From Stutzerimonas stutzeri (lineage in GTDB: Bacteria; Pseudomonadota; Gammaproteobacteria; Pseudomonadales; Pseudomonadaceae), in NCBI GenBank assembly GCA_002345575.1, contig DDVX01000004.1:240912-304911 (forward strand): 64,000 nucleotides of DNA, given 5' to 3'. Below are positions 45,442 to 54,446 of the stretch, piece by piece. Position 1 is the first letter of the stretch, and each line of letters starts with the position of its first letter. The notes beneath the pieces were generated by a model, which searched no databases, was not told where the DNA came from, and saw only the letters and a program-made list of their open reading frames with translations. The translations under genes and the position numbers were made by a program.

Positions 45442-45711
45442 GCGTTGTGTGTTTTTTAATCCGACGAAACGACAGCCGCTCTGCAACATGTCATATCCAC
45501 ACTGATCATGAGCCGGTAGCCGCCTTGGTTCAGAACATCTTCACGAAAACTCGCATTTCAAGCTGCAGCTAACCATGCCACATGGCAGCCATTCGTGAAT
45601 TTATTGTCCCTGATACTTGTAAGTACAAAAAAACGACGCCAATATGCCGCCGTTCTACTGCCTACTCCGTCACATCGCGACAGGCTATCCAGCTGACACT
45701 AACAGGCGCTC
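45442..45711 (+). promoter_or_regulatory. Upstream region of lafZ with possible sigma-28 promoter
   Basis: Non-coding. At 45620-45645, TAAG, 14 nt, GCCAATAT resembles TAAA-N15-GCCGATAA but is one base short in spacing. An A-run precedes the -10. No other feature seen. Confidence 0.3.
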
Positions 45712-46596
45712 ATGACCTCATCTCTGCCCTCTCCGGCCCCCGATGCCTTCATCTGCCCTTTGCTGAAAACCGGTCGCAATGGCTGCTCTGCTCGATTCGA
45801 TCATGCGCTCTACCAGCTGGAGCTGAGCCACGCAGATGGCAGCCTGAAAAAGGTGGATCTGGGTTTTTCCGGCAGCCGGGTGCTTGAACGCCTACTGTTG
45901 GCGCCGGGCGAAGTGGTATCACGCGAGGAGCTGATGAGCTACGCCTGGGCAAACCGGGTGGTTGGTCAAGGTAGCCTTAGCCAGCAGATCTACACCCTGC
46001 GCCAGCTCTTGTTCGACGGGCGCAACCAAATCATTCAGACCTTGCCCCGCCGCGGCTATCTGTTTAATCCACAGTATCTGCACGATGACGTGCCAACCCC
46101 GCCTGCTCATGTTCCGCCTGAGCCAGTGACAGAGTCTGCGGCTACTGCCAAGCCACCCGTGACACCGGAAAAGCCTGTTCCGGAAGCCGGACCTGCAGCA
46201 CCTCCGATTTCGACGAAGCGCTTCGGCTTCTCACGAACGGGGGCATGGCTAACCGGCATCGTACTGGTGTTGCTGACGGGGTTGGGTCTACTGGGCATGC
46301 AACTGGCGAAGTTTTCTGAAGAGCCGCTTTTCACCCACCAGCGCCAGGTCGGGGGATTGGAAGTGGTTTATGTGGAGGCCAGTCAGCAGCTATTGGACTC
46401 GCTGATCGTGGAGACCGAAGCGGCGGTCGGGCAATTGAGCGCGTTGGCCGAAAAGCCGACCCAGCTGATCGTCAACCTGTCCCCCGGATTTTATGAAATC
46501 CACTGCCTGCAGAGCGGCGGCGCCAACTGGCTGAAGATTCACAAGGGCCAGATCCGCACCGTCACGAGTGAATATCTTCAAAGGTGCCTGCAATGA
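45712..46596 (+). CDS. lafZ: LafZ-like transmembrane transcription regulator (ToxR type)
   Basis: 294 aa. OmpR/ToxR-type winged helix at about 45-122 (LGFSGSRVLERLLLAPGEVVSREELMSYAW, then LRQLLFDGRNQIIQTLPRRGYLF). Pro-rich linker 127-166, one transmembrane helix 178-197 and a periplasmic domain of about 97 residues with one Cys near 275 and another near the end. Membrane-bound regulators of this kind bind DNA from the membrane. The E. coli Flag-2 locus has lafZ at the equivalent place. Coupled to the next gene by ATGA. Confidence 0.8.
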   Translation: MTSSLPSPAPDAFICPLLKTGRNGCSARFDHALYQLELSHADGSLKKVDLGFSGSRVLERLLLAPGEVVSREELMSYAWANRVVGQGSLSQQIYTLRQLLFDGRNQIIQTLPRRGYLFNPQYLHDDVPTPPAHVPPEPVTESAATAKPPVTPEKPVPEAGPAAPPISTKRFGFSRTGAWLTGIVLVLLTGLGLLGMQLAKFSEEPLFTHQRQVGGLEVVYVEASQQLLDSLIVETEAAVGQLSALAEKPTQLIVNLSPGFYEIHCLQSGGANWLKIHKGQIRTVTSEYLQRCLQ

Positions 46597-47072
46597 ATAC
46601 GCAGACCGGGCGCCGTTCGCTGGGCATGTACTTGCTGCTCTCCGCGGTCTTGCTGCTCTTGGCCTCCGCCGCCATAAGCAGCCACGCCGACAGCACCTCG
46701 CCTGCCGAAGACGGGCGCTACCGCTCCAGCGGACAAGTGCTGCTGGGCGACGGCAGCATCACTGCCATCAGCCAGAGCCTGGTTCTGGAGAAGGACCGTT
46801 TCCAGTCGCTGACTCGCAGCTCGGCTGTAACCATTGAAGTCACCGGCAGAGTAGAACGGACTGCCTTTGGGCGCATCCGCTTGCTGGTCGACGAGCGCCA
46901 TGTCAGCGGGCTCAACGAAGAAGAGATCGACGACGAACTGGCGTTCAACCTGCTGTACGGACGCCATCGAACCTCACAGGTCAACCTCAAGCCGGTCGGC
47001 GAGTGCCTGTACGGCATAGAGACGCGCAAGACTTATTGCCGGGACGATCATCAGCTGCCTGAAAAACCCTGA
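46593..47072 (+). CDS. Small membrane-anchored periplasmic protein, partner of LafZ
   Basis: 159 aa, no family recognised. One N-terminal hydrophobic helix or signal (about 11-33) followed by a beta-rich periplasmic domain; two Cys near the C-terminus (GECLYG and TYCRDD). It overlaps lafZ by 4 bp, an arrangement like toxR-toxS, where the second protein modulates the periplasmic part of the first. That role is inferred from layout only. Start at 46593 is chosen for coupling; ATG 46584 is in frame upstream. Confidence 0.65.
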   Translation: MNTQTGRRSLGMYLLLSAVLLLLASAAISSHADSTSPAEDGRYRSSGQVLLGDGSITAISQSLVLEKDRFQSLTRSSAVTIEVTGRVERTAFGRIRLLVDERHVSGLNEEEIDDELAFNLLYGRHRTSQVNLKPVGECLYGIETRKTYCRDDHQLPEKP

Positions 47073-47094
47073 CAGCCTCGTCAGACACGGCGGC

Positions 47095-47997
47095 CTAAAG
47101 CGTCTCGCCGTGATAACTGGCACCACTCTCGGAAACCCGCGCATGCCCGTAGCTGTCACCGAACAGCTCCTTGTACAGCGCCTCGGCCGAGGTGGTCAGC
47201 AGCAGGATTTCTACCCGGCGATTGGCACCGTTCTGCGGATCTTCCGGGCGCAACGGCATGACATCCGCCTGCGCCGTCACCTGCAGCACCGAGTCTGAAG
47301 CCATGCCGGCGTCCACCAGGGCCTGCCGTGCCCGCAGCGCGCGATCACCGGAGAGGTTCCAGTTGTTGTAACCGTTCTGCTGGCGATAGGCGATGGCGTC
47401 GGTATGACCGCTGATGATCAGCTTGTTGTCCACTTTCACCAATACGCCTGCCAGCACGCCGAGCAGCTTGCGGAAGTGCGGATTGAGGGTGGCGCTGCCG
47501 CGCTCGAACATAAAGCGCTGCTGATCGTCCTTGATCAGGATGCGCAGGCCCTGGGGCACCACCTCCACTTCCAGGTTGGCCAGGGCGTCCACTTCGCTGG
47601 CGACCTCGCGCATCAGCTCGGCAAGCGTCTTGAGCTCTTCCGGGGAGCCGTAGCGCATGCTTCCGTCAGCTTGCTCGGTCCGCTCATCGCGGTGCGATTC
47701 CGGCTGCTGCGGACGAACCGGAATTCCGTCCAGATCCAGCGGCGAGGTGCTGTTGCCGTCGAATATCCCCGCGCCGCCGTCCACCAGCGGATTGCTCTGC
47801 TGATCGCCGTAGGAAGGGTTGGATAATTCCATTCGCGGCTGCACGATCCACAGCACCATGAACAGCGCCATCATGGCCAGGGTGAAGTCGGCGAAGGCGA
47901 CTTTCCAGGCGCCCCCATGCCCTTCATCGTGGCTCTTCTTGCTACGCCGCTTGATGATGATCGCGTGGCCGTCGCCGCCTTTCCCTCGGTTCTTCAT
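47095..47997 (-). CDS. motB: Stator protein MotB/LafU
   Basis: 300 aa. One transmembrane helix at about 33-53 with the ion-carrying Asp37 (AFADFTLAMMALFMVLWIV). OmpA-like peptidoglycan-binding domain in the C-terminal half (FERGSATLNPHFRKLLG, ISGHTDAIAYRQQNGYNNWNLSGDRA, NRRVEILLL). Anchors the stator with MotA. Start overlaps the motA stop by 4 bp; last gene of the fliD operon. Confidence 0.95.
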   Translation of the reverse strand: MKNRGKGGDGHAIIIKRRSKKSHDEGHGGAWKVAFADFTLAMMALFMVLWIVQPRMELSNPSYGDQQSNPLVDGGAGIFDGNSTSPLDLDGIPVRPQQPESHRDERTEQADGSMRYGSPEELKTLAELMREVASEVDALANLEVEVVPQGLRILIKDDQQRFMFERGSATLNPHFRKLLGVLAGVLVKVDNKLIISGHTDAIAYRQQNGYNNWNLSGDRALRARQALVDAGMASDSVLQVTAQADVMPLRPEDPQNGANRRVEILLLTTSAEALYKELFGDSYGHARVSESGASYHGETL

Positions 47998-48866
47998 GCG
48001 GCGTCCCTGTCTTCCTCGTACTGGTTGACCCAGACCTCGAGCTGGCGGAAGGCCGGTTTGACGTCTTGCTCAATCAGCTTGCGCCCAGCATCCACCGCCA
48101 ACAGCGTCGGCTTGCCGGCCAGGTGGGCAACCAGCGTGGTGCGCACGCATTCCAGTGCCGAGAGCTCGGTCTTGATGCGTTGGGTCATGGAGTTGGAAAG
48201 CGGCTCGGCCAGGCAATAGCAGAAGAAGATGCCGAGAAAGGTGCCCACTAGTGCCGCCGCCACATGGGCACCGACTTCAGCGATCGAGCCACCGATGCTG
48301 CCCATGGTGATGATGATGCCCATGATCGCGGCCAAGATGCCGAAGCCCGGCATCGCTTCACCGACCTTGTACAGCGAACGAGATGGCTGCAGCAGCGTGT
48401 GCTCCATCGCGTCGAGCTCCTGCTCAAGAAAGCCTTCGAGCTCATGCGCACTGATCTTACCCATGGCCATCAGGCGGAAGTTGTCGGCGATAAACGCCAT
48501 CAGGTTCTTCTCCTGCAGGATCAGCGGATAGCGCACGAACAGGTCGCTCTCCTCCGGCTCTTCGATGTGCGCATCGAGTGCCTTCAGCCCGCCTATGTCG
48601 ACCATCTCCAGCAACTCGTAGAGCAGCATCAGCAGCTGGCGCTGGAATTCTTCGCCACGGCGCTGGTAGACGAACACGCCACGGATCTGCGAGAGCATCT
48701 CCACCAGCACTTCCTTGGGATTGCCCACGATCAGGCTACCGATGGCGGCACCGAGGATGATGACCACTTCAGCCGGCTGCCAGAGCACGCGCATGTCGCC
48801 ATTGGCCATGGCGTAGCCGCCCAGCACGGCGCCAATGATGATGAATGCACCTATTACTTTCTGCAT
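47994..48866 (-). CDS. motA: Stator protein MotA/LafT
   Basis: 290 aa, four transmembrane helices (about 5-22, 33-50, 172-192 and 205-225) with the large cytoplasmic loop between the second and third. Conserved VGEAMPGFGILAAIMGIIITMGSIGG and ALVGTFLGIFFCYC. The length (about 290) fits proton-type MotA rather than PomA (about 255). Confidence 0.95.
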   Translation of the reverse strand: MQKVIGAFIIIGAVLGGYAMANGDMRVLWQPAEVVIILGAAIGSLIVGNPKEVLVEMLSQIRGVFVYQRRGEEFQRQLLMLLYELLEMVDIGGLKALDAHIEEPEESDLFVRYPLILQEKNLMAFIADNFRLMAMGKISAHELEGFLEQELDAMEHTLLQPSRSLYKVGEAMPGFGILAAIMGIIITMGSIGGSIAEVGAHVAAALVGTFLGIFFCYCLAEPLSNSMTQRIKTELSALECVRTTLVAHLAGKPTLLAVDAGRKLIEQDVKPAFRQLEVWVNQYEEDRDAA

Positions 48867-48887
48867 GACGTTACTGACTTCTCTGGG

Positions 48888-49622
48888 TTAAGGGTTCGCT
48901 GACCCTAGAAAGCGACAGGCCTTGCCGATCGCCTGCTTGCTCAATTGACAGACCCTGGCATCGCTGACTTCCAGCACCAGGGCGATTTCCTTCAGGCTCA
49001 GCTCGTGCTGGTAATACAGCGTCAGCACCAGGCGCTCACGCTCGTCCAGCCGGGCCAGCGCCTGCTCCAGCAGGCGCTCCTTGATCAGCCGTTCTTCGAA
49101 CAGTTCGGCGGTATCGGGAAAATGCTCGTGGCCGCTTTGCAGCAGCTCGTCGAGACTTTCGATGGCCTCGGATGAGTCAGCCAGGAGAAAGTCCTGATAG
49201 TCCTTTTCGGTAAGCCCGGTATAGGCCTTGATCTCCTCGTCGCTGGGCTCTTGACCGAGCTGGCGCGACAGCTCGCGAATCGCGTCACGCACCTTGTGCG
49301 CCTGCTGGCGAACCTGACGCGGGCGCCAGTCCTGGCGGCGCAGCTCGTCGAGAATCGCACCGCGGATACGCAGCGAGGCGAACTTGCCGAACTGCTCGTC
49401 CGGCTCGCCGTAGCGACGCAACCCTTCGAGCAGCCCCATCAACCCGATCTGCTCCATATCCTCGCGGTCGAGCACCTGGTTAGCCTGCAACGACAGCTGC
49501 CGGACGATGCGCTTGACCAAAGGCAGGTACTGCATCAGCCAGCGCTGCTCAAGCGCAGGCGCGAATACCGAAGGCGCCGCTGGCGTGGAGCCGTAATAGT
49601 CGATGGGGCAAGGAGCACTCAT
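48888..49622 (-). CDS. fliA: Flagellar sigma factor FliA/LafS (sigma-28)
   Basis: 244 aa. Sigma-2 (YLPLVKRIVRQLSLQANQVLDREDMEQIGLMGL, RIRGAILDELRRQDW), sigma-3 and sigma-4 (LDERERLVLTLYYQHELSLKEIALVLEVSDARVCQL) all present. Directs late lateral flagellar genes and is held by FlgM until the hook is finished. Encoded inside the fliD-motB operon, as lafS is in other lateral systems. Confidence 0.94.
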   Translation of the reverse strand: MSAPCPIDYYGSTPAAPSVFAPALEQRWLMQYLPLVKRIVRQLSLQANQVLDREDMEQIGLMGLLEGLRRYGEPDEQFGKFASLRIRGAILDELRRQDWRPRQVRQQAHKVRDAIRELSRQLGQEPSDEEIKAYTGLTEKDYQDFLLADSSEAIESLDELLQSGHEHFPDTAELFEERLIKERLLEQALARLDERERLVLTLYYQHELSLKEIALVLEVSDARVCQLSKQAIGKACRFLGSANP

Positions 49623-49633
49623 GGCGCAGCCGT

Positions 49634-50092
49634 TTATTGCACGAGCAGCTTGTTGACCAGCACATGCTCAAAGGGCACGGCGGCGTTCTTGCTGGCAAAA
49701 TCTTCGAACAAGACGAGTTCCAGGCGCTGCTGCAACTCGGCGATCTGCATGCCGCGCAGTTCGTCGAACGGCAGCGCTGACAGGTAGGCCACCACCGAGT
49801 TGCGCACGATGGGTTCGGCCTGCTCGAAATGCTTGGGCTTGTCGGATGCCTGCGCCTGCAGCGCAAGGTCAAGCACGAAGTAGTGCTCGCGACCGTCGCC
49901 ACGCACGCTGACGATGATCTTTTCCACCGGGAAGAACTCATACTGCGAAGGCTTTGCGGGGCGCGCCTGCTGGTCGTCTCCGGCCACTGCTCCGGCTTCG
50001 GGCTTGACCAGCCAGTAGGTCACCCCGACACCACCGGCGACGGTAACGACGTTGAGCAACAGCATCAGAAGCACGAGACGGGACGTCGACAT
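49634..50092 (-). CDS. fliL: Flagellar basal body protein FliL/LafF
   Basis: 152 aa. Single N-terminal transmembrane helix (about 5-27) and a periplasmic domain (YEFFPVEKIIVSVRGDGREHYFVLDLAL). Associates with the stator and supports torque. Confidence 0.88.
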   Translation of the reverse strand: MSTSRLVLLMLLLNVVTVAGGVGVTYWLVKPEAGAVAGDDQQARPAKPSQYEFFPVEKIIVSVRGDGREHYFVLDLALQAQASDKPKHFEQAEPIVRNSVVAYLSALPFDELRGMQIAELQQRLELVLFEDFASKNAAVPFEHVLVNKLLVQ

Positions 50093-50128
50093 AACACTCT
50101 CACAATTGGCTAATTAGGTTGAAACCGG

Positions 50129-51307
50129 TCAAACCGTGATCAGGACATCCCGGGCGCGTTCAGCGGCGCGGCTGTCCTGCTGTTCCTGTTCCAGGGTTCG
50201 GGCCTCCAGCGGCAATTCTTCGGCTGCCTGCGCAGCACGCTGGCGCTGTTGACCCTGCTGGCCGCCGCTGTCGGCGCCGACCTGTACGTTGACCTGGACG
50301 AAATGCTGGCTGATCAGCTCCTGACGCAAGCGGTCGCTGGTCTGCTGCAGGAGGCGCGCTACATCGGCGTTCACCGCGGTCAGCTGGACGTTGAGCCGCC
50401 CCGATTCATGGCTGAGCAGAATCTCCATGCTGCCCAGTTCTGGCGGGTCCAGGCGGATGGTGGCGCTCTGAATCTTCTGCTGCAGCTGCATCCCGACGTT
50501 TTCGCGCAAGGCGTGCAGCATCTGTTCGCCCCACTTGGCTTCCGGTGCCTGCAGTTTCACCGCACGCTCGAGCGCCTGGGGTTGCGTTGTCTGGGGCCGC
50601 TCGGCGGCAGTGAGCGGATCACCTTCAAGAGGTTCGGCAGCAGCCAGCAGGGGCTCGGCGGACAGCGTAGATTGAGGGTCCAGCGCCAGCGGGGCTTGCG
50701 ACGCCAGAGAAAGCGACTGCGATTGGCTTGGGCCGGCCTGCACATTGACCGGCGCTTGCGTCATGTTCCTCAGCTCGCCTGAGCGGGCGCCCGGCACGGG
50801 GCCGGCCTCAGTGGTCCTGGCTTGCCATTGGGCATCAAGCACAGCCTCTTGCGACTCGACCTGTCGGGTCGCCGGGTTTGCGCCGGACATAGGTGGCAGC
50901 GGGTTCGATGACCAGCCAAGGCGCTCGCCAACCTCATCGATTTCGGTTGCAGTCACTGGCGGCAGCGACACCGGCAAGGCATCGCCCTGTGCGGCATCAC
51001 GCGCATCGATCTCGGCCAGTTGCTGCTCGATAATTTCCAGCAGGCCCAGCTCGCTGAGCTCACCCGTTTCGCCGGCTACTGGCGTCGCAACAGGCCAGGC
51101 TGCTGGATCCGGCAGCACCTCCGGCAATAGCGGTGCTGGCTGCCCGGAGAACTGCGCCGAGCTGTTATCAGCGGCGAGCTGCATGCGCTCGCCGAAACCG
51201 CGCACGGCATTGTCTGCCGGCGATCCCGAAACAGAACGGGCGACCGCCGGCTGCACAGGCTCGGCACCCGCAGCGGCGCCACGCATGGAGGAAGGCAGCT
51301 GGATCAT
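50129..51307 (-). CDS. fliK: Hook-length control protein FliK/LafE
   Basis: 392 aa. Long, Pro/Ala/Gln-rich, poorly ordered N-terminal ruler region. Conserved C-terminal core at about 275-360 (LRENVGMQLQQKIQSATIRLDPPELGSMEILLS), then a Gln-rich tail. Start MIQLPSS at 51307 overlaps the fliT stop. Confidence 0.9.
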   Translation of the reverse strand: MIQLPSSMRGAAAGAEPVQPAVARSVSGSPADNAVRGFGERMQLAADNSSAQFSGQPAPLLPEVLPDPAAWPVATPVAGETGELSELGLLEIIEQQLAEIDARDAAQGDALPVSLPPVTATEIDEVGERLGWSSNPLPPMSGANPATRQVESQEAVLDAQWQARTTEAGPVPGARSGELRNMTQAPVNVQAGPSQSQSLSLASQAPLALDPQSTLSAEPLLAAAEPLEGDPLTAAERPQTTQPQALERAVKLQAPEAKWGEQMLHALRENVGMQLQQKIQSATIRLDPPELGSMEILLSHESGRLNVQLTAVNADVARLLQQTSDRLRQELISQHFVQVNVQVGADSGGQQGQQRQRAAQAAEELPLEARTLEQEQQDSRAAERARDVLITV

Positions 51308-51627
51308 CTCGGGTCTCCGGTTTGAAACATGTCGATCCGCTGGTAGGCGGCGCGCCCTTCGGCGTATTCCAGATGATTCAGCAGTAACAGGCGCAGGCGT
51401 TCGCACTCGTCCGCACAGGCCTGCAGGCCTTCACCGTGCAGCTGCTTCAACAGCTGCTTGGCAGCCAGCGTCGACTCGTCGAGCTCAGCCCTCTGCGCCA
51501 AGGCTTCGAGGCATTGCCGCACCGAGGTGTCCACCGAGGCGACTGCCTTCCAGTCGTTGTTCTGCAAGGCCTGCTTCAGCTGCGCGTGCAGCTCCAGCAG
51601 GCGCTCACTGTCACTTACGGGCGGCAC
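51304..51627 (-). CDS. fliT: FliT/LafD-like flagellar chaperone
   Basis: 107 aa, all-helical, with no strong motif. Assigned from its position between fliS and fliK, its size and its helical profile, as in lafCDE of Vibrio. FliT-type proteins bind the cap protein FliD. The start lies 17 bp inside the end of fliS. Confidence 0.7.
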   Translation of the reverse strand: MPPVSDSERLLELHAQLKQALQNNDWKAVASVDTSVRQCLEALAQRAELDESTLAAKQLLKQLHGEGLQACADECERLRLLLLNHLEYAEGRAAYQRIDMFQTGDPR

Positions 51628-52006
51628 TGACGCCCTCCCAGCCTTCGCGCAGAACGCCGAGCAGGTTGATCACTTCATCCAGGCCTTCAAGAGACAGCGA
51701 TACGCTGACGTCGGAAAGGCGGTAGATGCAGTATTCGTAGAGACGCGCCAGACCCTGCACCACCTCGCCACCGCCCTCGTCGTCGAGCGCGCCGTTGAGG
51801 CCGTTGAGGATATTCATGCACTTCTCGAGGGACTGGCCCTTCTGCTGGTAGCGCTTGTGCTCAATGTGGCCGCGGGCACGCGCCAGCTCGTCGAGCAGGC
51901 CGTCCATCAGCACCAGCACCAGTTCGTAAGGCGAAGCGGAAGCGGCGCGGGCTTCAAGGTCTACCGAGCGGTAGCTGTCGTAACTGTCGTTGGGCAGGTA
52001 GGTCAT
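51611..52006 (-). CDS. fliS: Flagellin export chaperone FliS/LafC
   Basis: 131 aa. Conserved ASPYELVLVLMDGLLDELARARGHIE and GQSLEKCMNILNGLNGALD helices. Binds the flagellin C-terminus in the cytoplasm. ATGA overlap with fliD. Confidence 0.93.
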   Translation of the reverse strand: MTYLPNDSYDSYRSVDLEARAASASPYELVLVLMDGLLDELARARGHIEHKRYQQKGQSLEKCMNILNGLNGALDDEGGGEVVQGLARLYEYCIYRLSDVSVSLSLEGLDEVINLLGVLREGWEGVSAARK

Positions 52007-53286
52007 CCGAACAATCCGAAGGTCTGCTCCATGCTCTGCATGGTCTGCATCATGGAAGTGAACTGCTTGAGGTAGCGGCTGTAGTGGGTGTCGTACTGCT
52101 GCTGGAGGTTCTCGAACTGCTCGTCGATACGGCGCAGGCTCATGTCCAGCGTGTCCATGCGGTTCTTCAGCATGCCGTTGGTGGTGCTGGTGTAGCTGGC
52201 AACGGTCTTGTCGATGCTGTCGAGCAAGTTGTCCTTGCCGGTGAACAGCGCCTCGAAGCCTTCGGGGTTGTTGGCTACAGCGGCCTCGAAACGCTTGCTG
52301 TCGATGGTCAGCTTGCCGTTGCGGTCGGCGCTGATGCCGAAGTTGATCAGGCTGGTACCGCCGAAGTCGGTGCGCAGCAGGCCATTCAGGCGGCTTTCGA
52401 TGGAGCGGATGCTGGAGTCGCCTGCCAGAGTGCCGCGCTTGGCGCTTTCGCTGCCGCTTGCGGTCAGAGAGTCGAAGCTGGACATCAGGGTGTTGAAGGC
52501 ATCGACAAAGGTCTGCGCCTTGGCCTTGGTGCCGGCCTTGTCCTGGTCAATGTTGATGTTAAGAGGCGTGTCGCCTTCCTTGTGCGTCTTGCTGACGGTC
52601 AGGCTGACGCCATCGATAACATTGTCAAAGGTGTTGCTGGAGCTGGTGAGAACGATCCCGCCATTTCCATCGGCGCCGTCGTAGCTGCCGCCCAGGCGGA
52701 TCTGGGCGTCCTGGGCCGCAGACAGCTGTGTAGTCGATGCCGCAGCGTTATCGACCATCTCGAGATTGAAGCCGTTTTCGACTCCGCTTTTCTCGCTGGT
52801 CACGACCAGGCTGATCTTGTTATTACTGCGTACGAGGGTTGCCTGTACGCCGAGATTTTCCTCATTGATGGCCTTGGCCACGTCGGCCAGGGTGGTGAAA
52901 CCATCCAGCGCGAAGTCCTTCCCGTTCAGCTTGAGGGTGCCACTCAGGCTGTCATCTTCCAGGCCCTGCACCGCGACTTGTTGCTTACTGGCAAGACGCT
53001 CGACGAAAAAGTCGTAGCTGCCCGCCTGCGCCGCCGTGCCCACCGTGGCCGTGGCATAACCTTCCTGGCTCATCGTTGCGCTGTTGGTCAGCATGCTGGT
53101 GGTGCTGCTGTTGAGCTTGGTGATGGCCGACTTGAAGGTCGTCAACGAGCTGCGCAGCGAGCTCAGCGCGTCGCGCTGGCTCTTGTAATTGGTTTCGTTG
53201 CGGTTAAGCCGATCCAGCGAAGACTGAACTTCGTAAGTCGCCAACTGCGTCGACATCTGTTTTGCGTAATCGGAATCTATAGCCAT
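52003..53286 (-). CDS. fliD: Filament cap protein FliD/LafB
   Basis: 427 aa capping protein. N-terminal coiled segment; middle domain with AINEENLGVQATLVRSNNKISLVVTSEKSG, a FliD hallmark; C-terminal helices (IDEQFENLQQQYDTHYSRYLKQFTSMMQTM). Start at 53286 chosen because AGAGGGG lies 6 nt upstream. First gene of an eight-gene operon fliD-fliS-fliT-fliK-fliL-fliA-motA-motB, driven by the sigma-54 promoter upstream. Confidence 0.94.
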   Translation of the reverse strand: MAIDSDYAKQMSTQLATYEVQSSLDRLNRNETNYKSQRDALSSLRSSLTTFKSAITKLNSSTTSMLTNSATMSQEGYATATVGTAAQAGSYDFFVERLASKQQVAVQGLEDDSLSGTLKLNGKDFALDGFTTLADVAKAINEENLGVQATLVRSNNKISLVVTSEKSGVENGFNLEMVDNAAASTTQLSAAQDAQIRLGGSYDGADGNGGIVLTSSSNTFDNVIDGVSLTVSKTHKEGDTPLNINIDQDKAGTKAKAQTFVDAFNTLMSSFDSLTASGSESAKRGTLAGDSSIRSIESRLNGLLRTDFGGTSLINFGISADRNGKLTIDSKRFEAAVANNPEGFEALFTGKDNLLDSIDKTVASYTSTTNGMLKNRMDTLDMSLRRIDEQFENLQQQYDTHYSRYLKQFTSMMQTMQSMEQTFGLFG

Positions 53287-53310
53287 CACCATCCCCTCTT
53301 GGTGCTCATG

Positions 53311-53328
53311 GAGCAATTTGGATGCCAG
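53311..53328 (-). promoter_or_regulatory. Sigma-54 promoter of the fliD-motB operon
   Basis: Minus strand TGGCATCCAAATTGCT: full match to TGGCAYR-N4-TTGCW except the R position, with GG and GC 10 nt apart. Predicted start about 15 nt before the ribosome site and ATG of fliD. Confidence 0.88.
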
Positions 53329-53630
53329 GTCGCCGAAGCCCGTATTACGGGCGTTTCAGCGGACGGCATACAGAAAAAAGGCTTCCGCAACGCGACATGA
53401 CCGGGAAACGGGGAAACACCGTTTCCGCCTGCGTCGAAGGCGGAACTACGCTCTGTAAAGGCGACAGCGGGCAGGCGTTGGTTAAGGATGCGAAGAAAGG
53501 ATTAATTCATCGCAACGCAATGAGCCGTTTGCCGGCCCATCCGAGGCATGCGCCTCGCGTCGTTGTGTGGCGGGATTTCGCTTGGGAACAGTAACCGCGG
53601 ACGGCGTGCGGCCTTCTCGCAGACGAACCT
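53329..53630. other. Interval between flgN and fliD, with hairpins
   Basis: No gene seen. Two perfect inverted repeats in series: GGAAACGG (53404-53411) / CCGTTTCC (53419-53426) and CCGCCT (53425-53430) / AGGCGG (53438-53443), probably ending the flgMN transcript although no T-run follows. Confidence 0.5.
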
Positions 53631-54071
53631 TCAATAACCTTGAGGGGAATAGAGCTGAGCGTCCTGATTGCCGGCGAGCAGTTGCTGCAGAATTTCATGA
53701 TGCATGGCAAGTAGCTTGCCGTTGCGCTCGTTGAGCTGCTGGCACTCGTCGGCCAGCTCGCCTACCTGCTGCCAATGCTGGCGCAACGACTCGCCGCGCT
53801 CACCTGAGCCGCCGGCCAGCAGGCGTTGCATGCCGGTGGCGGTGGTCTCCTGGCCAAAGGCCGCCAGCACCTTGCTGCGGCGTGCGGCACGCGTACTTAG
53901 CGCCTCGATACGGCTGCCAATCAGCGCATTAACGCGGTCGATCTCGGGTACATCGTGTTTCAACAGATGGCCGTACATCGCCTGCATCAGCTCGCGCAGG
54001 CTCAGGTAGTCGCTGCAGTCCTGCTGCAGATCGTCATCGACGACTGTGAGCAGCTTTTCTCGCTGGCTCAC
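53631..54071 (-). CDS. flgN: FlgN-like export chaperone for FlgK/FlgL
   Basis: 146 aa, all-helical. Contains LSLRELMQAMYGHLLKHDVPEIDRVNALI and the C-terminal QLNERNGKLLAMHHEILQQLL helix typical of FlgN, which guides FlgK and FlgL to the export gate. Overlaps the flgM stop by 4 bp. Confidence 0.85.
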   Translation of the reverse strand: MSQREKLLTVVDDDLQQDCSDYLSLRELMQAMYGHLLKHDVPEIDRVNALIGSRIEALSTRAARRSKVLAAFGQETTATGMQRLLAGGSGERGESLRQHWQQVGELADECQQLNERNGKLLAMHHEILQQLLAGNQDAQLYSPQGY

Positions 54072-54346
54072 GCATCGTTTCCGCGGTGGTAGCTGAGCAT
54101 GCTGCTCGCCAGCTCGCCAACATCTGCGCTGATCTCACCGCGCTGCAGGGCTTGCTTGATGGCGGCTACGCGATCCAGATCGACCTCTGGCATAGCGCGT
54201 AAAGCTTCGTGCATCTGCTCGAGCGGCAGGCTCTCGGCTTGGCGAGCGGCTGCTGGCTGGGCAGATGGGCGTGCGGCTGGCTGACGTGCAGTGGACAGCT
54301 CGCTGGGCGTAACGGAGGCGGGCTTGAAGTGCCGGCTGATTTCCAT
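54068..54346 (-). CDS. flgM: Anti-sigma-28 factor FlgM
   Basis: 92 aa. Disordered Pro/Ala-rich N-terminal half and the conserved C-terminal sigma-binding part (VDLDRVAAIKQALQRGEISADVGELASSML). Secreted through the finished hook to release FliA/LafS. Cotranscribed with flgN. Confidence 0.92.
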   Translation of the reverse strand: MEISRHFKPASVTPSELSTARQPAARPSAQPAAARQAESLPLEQMHEALRAMPEVDLDRVAAIKQALQRGEISADVGELASSMLSYHRGNDA

Positions 54347-54446
54347 GATTTCGTTCCAACTCGGTGGTTACTGCCTAACAAGCGACCGCTCGGGCGGTTT
54401 ATTTAAATCTTTTTTAATACGGCAGACAGGCGGGCCGATTGCACAC

